From the NCBI GenBank assembly GCA_026018925.1, contig JAKSZU010000026.1:13259127-13323126 (forward strand): a DNA stretch of 64,000 nt, written 5' to 3'. The notes beneath the pieces are model-generated. The model worked only from the letters and a program-made list of their open reading frames with translations. It searched no databases and was not told the origin of the DNA. Position numbers and translations under genes: made by a program. Shown here one piece after another: positions 31,966 through 43,003 of this stretch. The first letter of the stretch is position 1; every line of letters begins with the position of its first letter. This DNA comes from Tupaia tana (Eukaryota; Chordata; Mammalia; Scandentia; Tupaiidae).

Positions 31966-32560
31966 GCGGCTGTTTTCATTATCATCACACTGCCGTGAGT
32001 TCCTGCTGTTACAGCTTTCTTGCTTTGCACCCAGCCAGTATGGTGGTTTGGCTGTAAGCCCCACAGGCTTCTGGGAAGTGGCACTTGGTTCAAGTGGTGA
32101 GCTTAGGAAGTTCTCTTCTCTGAGGGTGATGGGAAGAACAGTCTGATTAGACCACAATTATTTTGGGATTTAGTAAATTGCATTATGAAGTAATTCATAA
32201 AGTTCTGTGAAGCTACTGCATGTAGTAGTGGTAGGATAAATGCTTAGTTATCATGTAAGTAATGAAATTTATTAAAGCTAAAGGGCCAGAGAATTAACCT
32301 CTGCTCTGCTGAATGAGAAATTACATGCTGAAAGCTTCTAATTATTTTAAGTGGTTTTCTTTTCTGGATTCTTCTTTTGTTTAATCTCTATCTCACATCT
32401 TTACTAAAGAAAATGAAAGAAAAGGGAGAAAAAAATGAAGGAAGAACCTAAGAACCCACATCTCAGCTTGGTGAATGTTTCAGAGGAAGACACTGCTAAG
32501 AACAAGTGAATTACCAAAGCTATGGGTTTAGACTAAAGGGGGATGTATGTTACTATTAAT
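31966..32560. other. Intronic stretch, no feature
   Basis: No recognisable repeat. AT-rich after 32150. Confidence 0.4.
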
Positions 32561-32576
32561 TTAAAAGCCAGGTTCC

Positions 32577-32828
32577 AGGACCAGCAGTTGGTGTAATGGC
32601 TATGTCACTGGACTCCCATGTAGTCGACTACGATTTGAGTCCTGGACCCGGTGGCTTAAACTCACACTGGGCGTGTGTGCATGCATGCCCAAGATACTGA
32701 GAGGAAAATGGAGGAGAAGGGATTGTGGCGTGGCCATTCCCCGTGAGGGTTGATTTCTCACTTTCTGTCTCTCTGTCTGTTTCTGTCTTTCTGGCGAGTG
32801 CATGCCAAAAACCTCTCCAAAAAAACCC
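32577..32828 (+). mobile_element. SINE family A
   Basis: Flanked by aagccaggttcca duplications (about 32563-32576 and 32829-32843). The end lacks the usual 'ccctatagca' and has a short A/C tail. Confidence 0.9.
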
Positions 32829-32844
32829 CAGCCAGGTTCCAATT

Positions 32845-32925
32845 TGAACTCTACCAACAGCTTGCTGTGTGATTTAGGCAGGATATTTAAGCACTCTATT
32901 CTATTAACTAGAAATAAATAACCAT
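32845..32925 (+). repeat. MIR fragment
   Basis: 'tttgaactctaccaacagct' and 'tgctgtgtgatttaggcagg' are MIR core. Confidence 0.6.
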
Positions 32926-32929
32926 TACT

Positions 32930-33270
32930 ACCATTGCCTCTACCACCGTCACCATCATTATCCTATCATCACCTCTGCCATCATCGCCTCCATCTCTGCC
33001 ATTATCACCTCCACCACTTCCACCTCCACCTCTGCCTTCACCATCTCCATCAATACCATCTCCACCTCTATCTTCATAACCTCTACCACTACCGCCTCCG
33101 GTTCTACCATCATCACCTCCACCATTTCCACCTCCACCTCTGCCTTCACCATCTCCACCACTACCACCTTCACCTCTACCTTTATCACCTCCACCACTTC
33201 CACCTCTACCAAAATCACTTTATCATTTCTACCACTTCTAGCATCACCTCCACAAACAGCATCATCAACA
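32930..33270 (+). repeat. Degenerate (CACCTC/CATCAC)n minisatellite
   Basis: About 340 nt of ccaccacttccacctc/tctaccatcatc-type units in three-base register. It includes a higher-order unit of about 90 nt that recurs (ccaccacttccacctccacc near 33010 and close forms near 33120 and 33190). This yields long His- or Val/Glu-rich frames on both strands, which are artefacts. Confidence 0.85.
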
Positions 33271-33365
33271 CAACTAGACCATGAATAATTACCATATGCC
33301 AGTAACTGTGAAAAGGGCTTTACAGCTTCCAATCTCTTTAACTTCTTAAAACAATACTCTAAGGT

Positions 33366-33460
33366 GGGGCCAGTGGGTGGCACGGAGATTAAGGTGTTGT
33401 ATCCCACACTGCCGACTGCGTGGCTTGAGTCCCAGGTCTAGCAGTTTGAAAAACATGCCG

Positions 33461-33495
<35 letters not shown>

Positions 33496-33655
33496 CAAAA
33501 ATCCCAAGAGGAGTGAAGAGTAGAGAAGGGATTGCAATGTGGCCATCCCCACTCCACCCCCCCAGAGGGTGAGTGCTCACTTTCCCTGTCTATCTCTCTT
33601 TGGCAAGTACAGCAAAAACAAAAACAAAAACAAAAACAAAAACAAAAACAAAACA
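33366..33655 (+). mobile_element. SINE family C with (GT)n and (AAAAAC)n
   Basis: Head 'ggggccagtgggtggcacgg', 'gaaaaacatgccgtg', an internal (GT)n at 33465-33493 and an expanded AAAAAC tail at 33613-33655. Flank atcctctaagg/atactctaagg is duplicated. Confidence 0.85.
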
Positions 33656-33817
33656 ATCCTCTAAGGCAACTATCAGTAGTGTTATTAGCACCATCTCGGT
33701 GAGGGAACTGGAGCCCGGACAGGTTCCGTGACATTTGCAAAGTTACCCACCTGGGGTGAGTGGAGCCTGGACTGGTACGTATCTCCCTCAATGGTTCTTT
33801 AAGGTAATATCTGACTG

Positions 33818-34085
33818 GGGCCAGCAGATGGTGTAGTGGTTACGCCGCTGGACTCCCACGTGGCCAACCACAGTTTGAGTCCCAGACCCGGTGGCTTGAA
33901 ACTCACGCCGGGTGGGTGTGTGCGTGTGTGTACAAGATCCCAGGAGGAGAATGGAGGAGAAGGGATTGTGGCATGGCCATCACCCCTGAGGGTTTGGTTT
34001 CTCACTTTCCCTCTCACTGTCTCTGTCTCTGTCTAGCAAGCGCACATGCCCTGAAGCAAAAACCTCTACAAAACAAAACAAAAAG
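33818..34085 (+). mobile_element. SINE family A
   Basis: Complete; tail caaaacaaaacaaaa. The flank taata-ctgact is duplicated. Confidence 0.9.
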
Positions 34086-34435
34086 ATAATACCTGACTTT
34101 TTGTGAAAGATTTTTTAAAAATTGAGAAAATAGTTGTGAAAGCAGTTCAGAAGGTTTTTTGAAAAATGCCATATGAACACAAAGTAACATTCTCAATTGG
34201 ATATGCAAAGGTGCTTTATAAAAAAGATGGGCCCTTACCATCTAATCACATTATTGCTAATTGCCAGGGCCACAATTAGGAAAGCAAACCCTCTCAGCAG
34301 CGTAGGATACACACAGATGAGTAGGTGATGAGGGAAATGAAGATGCAAAAACACTGGGTTTCTATGCAGAGCAGCTTCAGAGTTTTGGCTAACTAACTTC
34401 AGAAATTAAGGTCCTTTGTAAGGAGACATCATATT
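34086..34435. other. Intronic stretch, no feature
   Basis: Nothing recognised. Confidence 0.4.
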
Positions 34436-34600
34436 CTTTTTTTTTTAAATTACTTTATTTAACTTTATTTATTTATTACTGTTGTTTTAATTTGACCAGA
34501 GAAAGAGAGAGAGAGAGAAAGCAAGTTGCCACGTCTGAGACTTGAACTGCGGTCAGCCATGTGGGAGCATCTTTAAACATCATGCCACCTGCCGGCCCCA
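34436..34600 (-). mobile_element. SINE family B, reversed
   Basis: 'tttaatttgaccagagaaag', 'caagttgccacgtctgagac' and the head complement 'atgccacctgccggcccca'. Confidence 0.82.
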
Positions 34601-34905
34601 CATATCTGTTCATCACTTCCGCCCCTCTCCCCATTCCTTTGGCATACAGTGGGGACCTAATATTGCTCACAATCATCAATTTAAGAAAATACTAGTTGAT
34701 GTGGTGAAGACAAGAAGGATTATGTTGATTATTTGATCTCCTCTGAAGGTCAGTTCTATCCTTATCTATCTTTAAAAAGAGAGACCAACGTATTCAGGCG
34801 ACATTTCTCGTGATTCACAAACTCGCTGTCAGTGAATATTTATCTGATCTAAATCTCTTCACAGCTTGTCAGTTGGGTTTCCATGTATTCCTCCTAATTT
34901 TTACC

Positions 34906-35175
34906 TTTTTTTTTTTTTTTTTTTTTTTTTGAGAGGTTTTGCTATAGGGTGCGTGCACTCGCCAGACAGAGAGAGAGAGAGAGACAGAAAGCGAGAAATC
35001 ACCCCCAAGGGGGGATGGCCACGCCACAGTCCCTTCTCCTCCATTTTCCTCTCGGGATCTTGGGCACACACATGCATGCACCTGGCATGAGTTTAAACAA
35101 CCAGGTCCGGGACTGGAACCGTGGTTGGCTACCTGGGAGTTCAGCGCCATAGCCATTATGCTAACTGCTGGTCCC
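34906..35175 (-). mobile_element. SINE family A, reversed
   Basis: Long T tail, complete body and head; flank c-cctaattttt duplicated. Confidence 0.9.
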
Positions 35176-35199
35176 CCACCTAATTTTGAGTGCGATTCA

Positions 35200-35530
35200 T
35201 TTCATTCCTTCCCGATATCTTACTTGGTTGGCACTGTGTGCAAGGTACTATGTGAAGCTGAGGAAAGATGCAAAAATTGAGATTTGGCTCTTGCCGCATT
35301 TGACATTCTGGTTGATATTTGGGGGCCAGAGCCCTCCGTTCCTGGTATCTACTACTTGGCCTTGAGAGTCATTTTCTGACCCGAGTCAGAAGCTGGACTG
35401 AGAATGCTGGGGGTGAAAAGATGCCTGGGGAGAGCCCAGGCATAAGCCCTCACTTTGCAGAGAAGAAACTGAAACTCTGAAAGGAGGTGCGTTATGTGGC
35501 AAGTTAGAGGCAGACTTAGGACAAAAATGG
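35200..35530. repeat. Old L2-like and MIR pieces
   Basis: 35200-35330 has 'ggcactgtgtgcaaggtact' and 'gatttggctcttgccgcatt' (L2-like). 35440-35530 has 'tttgcagagaagaaactgaa' (MIR-like). Both are weak. Confidence 0.45.
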
Positions 35531-35596
35531 TGGTTGTGGTGGCAGTGGTAGCAGTGATGGGGTGTCTCTGGATTCCCAGCTCAATATGTTTTCTTC

Positions 35597-35866
35597 TTTT
35601 TTTGTTTTTTAAAGATTTTTATTATAGGGCCCGTGTGCTCGCCAGAGACAGAGAGACAGAAAGCAAGAACGCAGAGAGACCGAAAGCGAGAAACCACCCC
35701 ACAGGGGAGATGGCCACGCCATAATCCTTTTTTCCTCCATTCTCCTTGGGATTTTGGGCACACACATGTACTCAGTGTGAATTTTAAGCCACCGGGTTCA
35801 GGACTTGAACCGAGGTCGACTACGTGGGAGTCCAGCAATGTAGCCATTATGCCATGTGTTGCTCCC
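35597..35866 (-). mobile_element. SINE family A, reversed, with an internal duplication
   Basis: The purine segment 'agagacagaaagc' occurs twice (about 35650 and 35675), unlike siblings. The body is otherwise complete. Confidence 0.87.
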
Positions 35867-36195
35867 CCAATGTGCTTGCTTCTAAAGCATCTTACACACT
35901 CCTCAAGGAACTGAACAGCATGATGTGTTTAGCAGAGAGTCTGGAGTTCAAAAATCTTGGCAAAAGAATGGCCAAAATGTGTTTTTGCCTCCTTAGCTCT
36001 GCTCCCCTGATATTTTGGCCTTCCATGTTGCACCAGGGATTTCCCTCCTAAATATGAAAATGCCCATCCCATGAAAAAGGCATCATCTGGCCATCGTAAG
36101 TCCTATCACGACTCCTCTCTCTCCATGCCTGCTGGACCTTGCTTTGTCCCAGGGTTCTGTCCACTATGGGGCTAGGTATTAGAAGTTTTCCATCC

Positions 36196-36440
36196 CGGGA
36201 CCAGCAGTTAGCGTAATGGCTATGTCTCTTGACTTCCACGTAGTTGACCGCGGTTCACGTCCCGAACCCGGTGGCTTAAAACCCATGCCGGGTGCGTGTG
36301 CGTGCGTGCCCAAGATACCAAGAGGAGAATGGAGGAGAAGGGATTGCGGCATGGCCATCACCCCTGGGGGGTGATTTCTCGCTTTCTGTCTCTCTGTCAC
36401 TCTCTGTCTGGTGAGCGCACGTGCCCTATGGCAAAAACCT
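36196..36440 (+). mobile_element. SINE family A without poly(A)
   Basis: A complete copy that stops at gcaaaaacctc and runs straight into the second copy of the ttttccatcccg target duplication (about 36186-36198 and 36441-36453), with no A tail. Confidence 0.9.
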
Positions 36441-36454
36441 CTTTTCCATCCCGA

Positions 36455-36860
36455 CTGCCATGCTCTGAAAACCAGCTGTCACCCATCTGTCCCCCAGATA
36501 ACCACCACTCCCTCTTAGCTGCCCTTCCTGCCTTCAACCTTGTTTCTCCCTCAGACCCTTCCTGCATTGTGCTTCATCCCTAGACTCTGTGGTATGCCTA
36601 CGGGGCCCTGTGAGAGCTGGGCTTGTCCCACTTCCCTGGCCTCTTCCCTGCCACTCAATGCTCTGACAGTACCAAACACTCGGCTGCACGGCCTTCCTCG
36701 TCCTCCTCTCAGGGCCTCTGCTTGTCTTCCTGGATATTGTACCCTTCTCCTTCCCCTGGCTACTGCTTCTCATCCTTTAGCGCTCACGTACGAGCCCCCC
36801 ATCTTCACTGGAAGTTGCCTCTGCTTCCCCAGGCGGGCTGGTCTGTGCTCCTATCAGCTG
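36455..36860 (-). repeat. L2 element
   Basis: 'ccctggcctcttccctgcca', 'accaaacactcggctgcacg', 'gccttcctcgtcctcctctc' and 'agggcctctgcttgtcttcc' match antisense L2. Confidence 0.55.
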
Positions 36861-36944
36861 CTGATTGATTGATCTTCCTGGCTCTGCAGCACCCCCTTCA
36901 CACCCATTCCCCACTAGACCAAACTCTTCTTGTTTCTTCTTTTC

Positions 36945-37331
36945 TAATTGCTAGAAGGTGCACACACTCTTCAGAGAGAGGCATAGAGCTAGGGCGTGGA
37001 GAGAGAGGGAGAGAGAGGGAGAGAGAGGGAGAGAGAGGAGAGAGAGAGGGAGAGAGAAAGGGAGAGAGAGGAGAGAGAGAGGGAGAGAGAAAGGGAGAGA
37101 GAGAGAGAGGGAGAGAGAGGAGAGAGAGAGGGAGAGAGAAAGGGAGAGAGAGAGAGAACCCTCCAGGGGGTGTTGTCATGCCCCAACCCCTTCTCCAGTT
37201 CTTCATCCCATCAGGATTTGGAGCATACACACGTATGTGCCTTCTTGTGTTTTTCAAGCTACCAGGGTCGGGATTCAAACCACAGTCATGTGGGATTTGG
37301 CCTCCTTAACCACTAAGCCACTGGCTGGCCC
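36945..37331 (-). mobile_element. SINE family C with expanded GA block
   Basis: The normally short purine run of this family has grown to about 170 nt of (GGGAGAGA)-type units (36990-37160), in mixed 8-18 nt periods. The rest ends with the head complement 'ccactggctggccca'. Confidence 0.85.
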
Positions 37332-37399
37332 AGTAGGGGCAATTTCCAAATCTTTTCTGTGTCCCAGAATCTGGCACCATGACTAGTCCATAGGGAATA

Positions 37400-37402
<3 letters not shown>

Positions 37403-37440
<38 letters not shown>
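37403..37440 (+). repeat. (AC)n microsatellite
   Basis: Nineteen uninterrupted AC units. Confidence 0.95.
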
Positions 37441-37441
<1 letters not shown>

Positions 37442-38050
37442 GTTATTGTATGAATAAACCACTTGAAATTCTTGGATTTCGAATCCTAATTAAATACATG
37501 CCTGCCTTTTCTGGCCTGTAATCAGGGTTCCCCCTTCCAACGAGGTGGTGCATTTGCATTCTGTGTGGCTGGAGCAGGTGATAGAAACATATGTGCAGAA
37601 GCTAAGTAGTCCAAACAGCACAGAGACAAATGGATGCCTTTGACATTTAAAATATATATATATAGACACTTTTTTTTTTTTCCTTTTACCAACTGGGAGG
37701 TAGAATATAGCTGTGCTCTGGAAGAAGTGATCAAATGAAACAGGCTCCCTATGTGCCTCTCAGGAAAAGTTATTTCATTATCTCCTAATGCCGTCTCTGA
37801 CCTACCTTATGGTAAATGACTACGAGTGGTGTTGAAACCCCCAAAGGGAACGCGGATCCAGCATCTAAAATCAGGTTACACTGTAGGCACGGTGGGCTTT
37901 GATTGACAGACACTGCAAGCTTCGGTGACCTCACCGTTCACACGTGCACACACACACATGCACACCCTCATTCTTACAGCATCCTGCCCCCGAAAGTCAC
38001 CCCAAACCTTGGGAACACCCTGAAATGCAGACGTAGCGATGGCCACTTAC
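37441..38050. other. Intronic stretch between a microsatellite and an exon
   Basis: No repeat family recognised except (TA)5 at about 37652-37663. Confidence 0.4.
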
Positions 38051-38103
38051 ATAGCCATTTCGGTAGATAATGCCGACCAAGACTGCAGTCTCCTCACTGG
38101 CTT
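38051..38103 (-). CDS. Probable short coding exon (53 nt)
   Basis: Minus strand: acceptor accttttacccacacag, donor ggctat|gtaagt (consensus). Read with no leading nucleotide it encodes KPVRRLQSWSALSTEMA and leaves AT, which the first nucleotide of the 17842-18012 exon completes to Ile, giving a continuous hydrophobic run MAILLIQSV. A second frame, EASEETAVLVGIIYRNGY, is also open but would not match the downstream phase. The intron to the next exon is about 20 kb and a skipped exon cannot be excluded. The two open frames and small size make this less certain than the 17-6 kb exons. Confidence 0.62.
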
Positions 38104-38574
38104 CTGTGTGGGTAAAAGGTGCCTTGGCTCAGGGCTTCTCTTTAATTAATGTGAGCCAGCATTTGTAGAAGAGGACTGCATCCCTTCTGGAAGAAGAAGA
38201 AGAAAAACCTGCCAAGTGTCAACAAACAGTTCTACATGCATCCCAATTAGGGTGATTTCTGGAAGGCAGCAGAAGCCGACCACAGTTATGGTTTCTAGGC
38301 AACTGCTATTAGGAGTTCTGAACCTCATTGGAAAGGGAAGCTTGCCAGGTCTGCCTTGTTAAGGAGCCTAATGTGCCTCTTCCTGCCCCCCCCCCCCAGC
38401 CCCCCACTCCCCAATCCCAGGCTAGTCTGTTTACCCCATCACATTTAGAAGCAAATTAGAGCTTGAAGGAGGTGCAGAGGAAGTTAAATATTCTTGAGGG
38501 CAAAAGCCCTGGGGCGGGTTCAGGCTTGAGAACTCATCCTAATGGCAGCCGACAGCTACAGAGCACTTGTGTGT
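38104..38574. other. Intronic stretch, no feature
   Basis: Contains a C-rich run near 38385-38412; otherwise nothing recognised. Confidence 0.4.
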
Positions 38575-38765
38575 CCGGCAGGCCCCAGTGCCTCACCGGT
38601 GTCACTTCATTTAATCCCTGCAGTCACCCTGCAAGGCAGGTACTGTCATTTCAGAGATGGGGAAACTGAGGCTCACAGAATCAAAGGCACTTGTCTAAAA
38701 CTGCACAATAAGAAGAATTTGGACTTTGGTCTGTCTGAATGCCAGAGTCACTGTACCTTTTAAAA
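38575..38765 (-). repeat. MIR element
   Basis: 'cacttcatttaatccctgca', 'cagagatggggaaactgagg' and 'ctcacagaatcaaaggcact' are antisense MIR. Confidence 0.8.
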
Positions 38766-38778
38766 ATGTGTATACTGT

Positions 38779-39040
38779 GACCAGCAGATAGCGTAATGGT
38801 TACGTTGCTGGGCTCCCATGTAGTCAACCACGGTTTGAGTCTCAGACCCGGTGGCTTAAACTCACGCCGGGCATGTGTGCATGCATGCCCAAGATCCCGA
38901 GAGGAGAATGGGAGGAGAAGGGATTGTGATGTGGCCATCCCCCACTGGGGTGGGGGTGATTTCTCGCTTTCTGTCTCTCTTTGACTTTCTGGCGAGCACA
39001 CATACCCTATAGCAAAAACCTGTCCAAAAAAAAAAAAAAA
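38779..39040 (+). mobile_element. SINE family A
   Basis: Complete copy; flank aaaatgtgtata/aaaagtgtata duplicated. Confidence 0.9.
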
Positions 39041-39123
39041 AGTGTATATTTATACATCATGAAATGACCACCATGATCAAGATAATTAACATATCTATTG
39101 CATCACATAGTACCCTTTTTCTT

Positions 39124-39284
39124 TTTAAAGAATTATTTATTTTATTTATAATTATTGTTATTTTAATTTGACCAAAGTGAGACACAGAGAAAGTAACAAA
39201 GCAAGTTGCCAGGTCTGGGATTTGAACCATTGTCAGCCATGTGGGAGTCCAGTGCCTTTAATCATCACGCCACCTGCTGGCCCC
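39124..39284 (-). mobile_element. SINE family B, reversed
   Basis: 'gttattttaatttgaccaaa', 'gcaagttgccaggtctggga' and the head complement 'cgccacctgctggcccc'. Confidence 0.83.
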
Positions 39285-39374
39285 CCCCCTTTTTTTTTCT
39301 TTTTTATGGGATGCTTGGGATCTACCTGCTAAAGAAATTTCCAATGTACAAAATGGTGTTGATATTTCTCTTTT

Positions 39375-39377
39375 AAG

Positions 39378-39415
<38 letters not shown>

Positions 39416-39641
39416 CATAAGCCATGTGTGCTCACTGGAGAGAGGCAGGCAGTGAGGAAGAAAGTGAGAAATCACCCCTAGGGGGATGGCCACACTGCAG
39501 TCCCTTCTGCTTCTCTCGGGATTTTGGGCATGCACGCACACACATCCAGTGTGATTTTCAGGCAGCCAGGTCTGGGATTCAAAGCATGGTCAGGCATGTG
39601 GGAGTCCATTGGTGAAGCCACAATGCCATCTACGGGCTTCT
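39375..39641 (-). mobile_element. SINE family A, reversed
   Basis: T tail of about 28 nt, the body with a gap near 39510, and a head with several changes. An older A copy. Confidence 0.82.
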
Positions 39642-40090
39642 GCGTTGTTCTCTCTATAGCCGTATACGAAACTGCTTCTCTGCGGTCTTGCTTTCTGCAG
39701 TTTCAGATCTGTGATCCACTGTGGTCCGTGAATAGGTGAATACGGTATATTTGGGTATTTTGAGGGAGAGAGACACACTCACATTTGTGTAACTTTTCTC
39801 ATAGCACCTCGTTATATTGGTCATTGGGAAAGTCATGATGCACTTTTGCATAGGAAAACAGAAAAAAATATGTCACGGCTTTTCCGACAACTCAGTAATT
39901 GCTCTATTTTACTGTTATCGTTAATCTCTTATTGTGGTTAATTCATAAATGAAATGATCATAGGTTTTTATACATAGGGGAAAACATAGTGTCCCTAGGG
40001 GTTGCTATGGTCTTTGGTTTCAGGCATCCACTGGGGCTCTCAGAATGTCACCCGCCGTGGGTAAGGGGCCACTGCAGTAACCATGTTGTG
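39642..40090. mobile_element. Old DNA-transposon-like relic split by a MITE
   Basis: Text such as 'cagatctgtgatccactgtg', 'ttgagggagagagacacact', 'gtttcaggcatccactgggg' and 'gtgggtaaggggccactg' resembles a common mammalian repeat, perhaps a Tigger-type relic. It continues across the 39817-39895 palindrome. Confidence 0.5.
39817..39895. mobile_element. Palindromic mariner-like MITE, copy 3
   Basis: Left arm 'ttggtcattgggaaagtcat', right arm tgtcacggcttttccgacaa. Flanked by TA on both sides (39815-39816 and 39896-39897), and the host repeat resumes cleanly afterwards, so the ends are well defined. Confidence 0.82.
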
Positions 40091-40985
40091 TGGTGCAATT
40101 CCAGAACGTAGTCATCTCGCGTAACTGAAACGTCATGCCCCTTGGCCAGCATCTCCGCCAGCGGCCCCCAACCCCCACCCCAGGCCCTGGCAACCCCTGT
40201 TCCACTCTCTGTTTCTGAGTTTGATGATTTTAGATCCAGGAGCCACATTCTTAACCACGGGTACTCTTCTGCTGCCTGCCCACACCCAGGCCACTACCCC
40301 TGGAGAGAAAACAGAAGCCCGGCCTCACGTGTGAAGGCAGATGGCAGCTTCCAGGGCTGAGATAAACCAGTTCAATATATGTTTTTGAAAGAATGCAAAC
40401 CCCACCCTGCAATCCCCATTCCTACCAACGTGCTTAATGGCTAAATGGAACGGGAGCGATTGCTCTTCCAGGAGCTGCCAGTGTGGATATAAAAAATGCA
40501 TTAACAGGGGAGAGCGGCTTTTTCCAGGGCACACTGACAATTTCCAAAACACCCCTGGTGTAGGATTGGGGGGCAAACAACAGACACTGAAGTCAGGCAC
40601 GAGACCAGCAGCCTGTGACGGTTCGACCCGTGTCTACTTGATTGGTGACGGGGACTGCTTGCCAGAGAATGGAACTCTTTAGGAATTCACAATGGCTCTC
40701 TCACCAATTGTAAGCAGAGGGGAAACTGAGCTGCAATGCAGTTGCGGGTGTGTGTCAAAGGCTCCCCTTCGGAATTCACGATTGGGCTTTGCCTGACAAC
40801 TGACTGACACTGAGAGAAGGCTGCTGGTGGCCTCCTACTGGACCCCCCTGGGGTGGCCACCTATCCCTCCTTGTCCTTGTGCCAGGAGTACACAGGGAGG
40901 CCCCGTGACGTGAACCCAGGACCGTCCCAGTGGATCTAGTTGCATCACCACTGTATCACCATCTCGCCCCATGCACCTGCCTCCT
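40091..40985. other. Intronic stretch, mostly unique
   Basis: About 900 nt with no clear repeat. A 28-nt minus-strand segment (40331-40358) with tttatctcag and gtgagg edges fits the missing exon phase but is too short to call. Confidence 0.4.
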
Positions 40986-40989
40986 TTTT

Positions 40990-41146
40990 TTTTTTTTTTT
41001 TCTTTAGAGGATTTTGCCTTAGGGCACATGTGCTTGCCAGAGAGACAGAGAGAGTGAGAGGGAAAGTGAGAAATCACCCCCTAGGGGGCATGGCCACACT
41101 GTAATCCCTTCTCCTCCATTCTCCTTCTGGGACCTTGGGCATGCAT

Positions 41147-41181
<35 letters not shown>

Positions 41182-41277
41182 TTTTGTGTGATTTTCAAGC
41201 CACCGGGTTCAGGACTCAAACCGCGGTCAACCATGTGAGAGTCCAGGGATGTAACTGCTACGCCATCTGCTGGCCCC
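40990..41277 (-). mobile_element. SINE family A with (CA)n
   Basis: Reversed copy with CA repeats at 41149-41178. The flank gcacctgcct/cacacctgcct is duplicated. Confidence 0.9.
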
Positions 41278-41278
41278 A

Positions 41279-42515
41279 CACCTGCCTTTCACTGCTGTAT
41301 CTGCTTTCCCACCATAGACATCTTGCTCATCATTTGGTTGTGATTTATTTCTCTCTCTCCTCCTCTCTTCCCCACCCGTGTTTCTCCCAACTCAGCACTT
41401 TAAGCTCTTATTTTTATCTTGGTATGAGGATCAGTAAGGGGCTGCCCAATTGTACAACCTCAGGGGGAGTCATTGACATTGAACTCTACAAACTGTGACA
41501 GCTTCCACCCCGGAGCATTTATTGGGAATGGCATGGCCTGGAACTGTGCAAAGGGGCGATCCCGCTCTGAACATACACTGCATCTCCCCCCACCCCCAAC
41601 CACCACCACTCCCTGGTCTTTGTACTTGGGTAGTCGTAGGCGTTTAGGAAAAGGTCATCGGATCTAGGGGTTGGTTTCCAGCTAACGTGCATTTGGAACT
41701 GTCTCAGGGTATGATGGAGACTCCAATCCCTGTTTAAGTAGCTGTTTGGATCTGGCTTTATTTAATTGGCTTCCCCCTAGGCTTCTCTGATGTAAGGACT
41801 ATCTTGCAAAACCATGTTTGAATAGCTGTCTTTAACTTTGTTCCCACATTCTGCCAGGGAACTCATCTAAGTTAATCTGACCCTGAATGATTCCTGGAGC
41901 TAAACACACGGTCCGATGTGCTGCAGGGCCGGGCCATGCACTTTCTTTAAATGAGACCCAGGGGTCTGGCAAAGAAGACACTACGACAGAATTTCCTGAC
42001 CCCCAAACTGCCTCAGATGCAACCTAAGGGAACTTGCTGAAGCATCATCTCCACACTTCTCAGGCGTTTGATTTGGCTGTCCTGCATTTTTTTTTTTTTT
42101 TTTTAAATCTCAGAGCTGAAAAGTGCTTTTCTGGGCATTCTTGCTGACTTTGTTCTCGTTTTCATGGGAAATTTGGGGAAGATAAAGTTCAGGCAAATTT
42201 CTAAGGGTTCTTTCTAATTCAGGGTTGGGTAAGGTGCAGCTGTGTTGAGGTTGAAGGCATTTTGACCGAGGGTAACCATTTCCCTTCACTTCATTGCCCA
42301 TTTATTAAAATGCTTTATGTAATACGTCTTGGCACCTTAGTAGAATGTCCTTGCAACTTTTTTTTTTAAGCAAGAAAAGAGCCAGAAAACCACTTTAGTT
42401 AGACGTTAGGGCAGAGTCCCTTAGGTTGAGCAGAATAGGGCATCCTGGAGCCCCTAAAAACTGTCTTATGTAAGTAGCCTGTCTGGAATGAGATCCAATC
42501 AAACTCTATGGATTT
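41279..42515. other. 1.2 kb intronic stretch without recognised repeats
   Basis: No SINE, LINE or coding exon identified; T-rich run at 42088-42105. Confidence 0.4.
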
Positions 42516-42519
42516 TTTT

Positions 42520-42655
42520 TTTTCCTTTTTAAATAATTATTTTAGAGAGGGGCAGAGAGAAGGTGAGAAAACAAGATGCCAGGTCTGGGAGTCGAACTGC
42601 ATTCATTTATATGGGAGTCCAGCGCCCTTAACCACCATGCCACCTCCCAGTCCCA
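42520..42655 (-). mobile_element. SINE family B, reversed
   Basis: 'acaagatgccaggtctggga', 'gtcgaactgcattcatttat' and the head complement 'gccacctcccagtccca'. Confidence 0.78.
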
Positions 42656-42827
42656 CCCTGTGGGTTTTTAGGGTTATGGTCCTGTTGATCAGTGAGATAT
42701 CAGTGAAGGTGGTGTCAGACCTTAGACGACCTGTTCTCTACAGTGACACCTTGTGGTTATAAGAAGTAGTGACCGTGGAGGACAGCAGCAACTTTCTCCT
42801 CTCCTTGGGTGTGGAGAGGAACCCTTG

Positions 42828-43003
42828 GCATGGTGGTTAAGGGCGCTGGACTTCCACATGGTCAACCGTGGTTCCAGTCCTGGACCTGGTGGCCCTGGTG
42901 GCTGGCTTTCTCACTTTCTCTCTCTCGCTCTGTCCCTCTCTGGTCAAAATAAAATAAAATAGTTAAATAAAATAATTCTTTATGAAAACAAAACAAAACA
43001 AAA
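42828..43003 (+). mobile_element. SINE family B
   Basis: Head 'ggcatggtggttaagggcgc', 'ggttccagtcctggacc' with ggtggccct repeated in tandem (ggtggccctggtggc), then the short tail 'ctctggtcaaaataaaataa'. Flank aggaaccct duplicated. Confidence 0.83.

Noticed and set aside
32934..33284. 116-codon His-rich frame
   Set aside because: Product of a triplet minisatellite open on both strands.
36990..37160. Regular spaced repeats resembling an array
   Set aside because: Simple GA-rich expansion inside a SINE, with no unique spacers; not a CRISPR array.
40331..40358. 28-nt microexon that would satisfy the missing phase
   Set aside because: Too short, weak acceptor; the fit could be chance.
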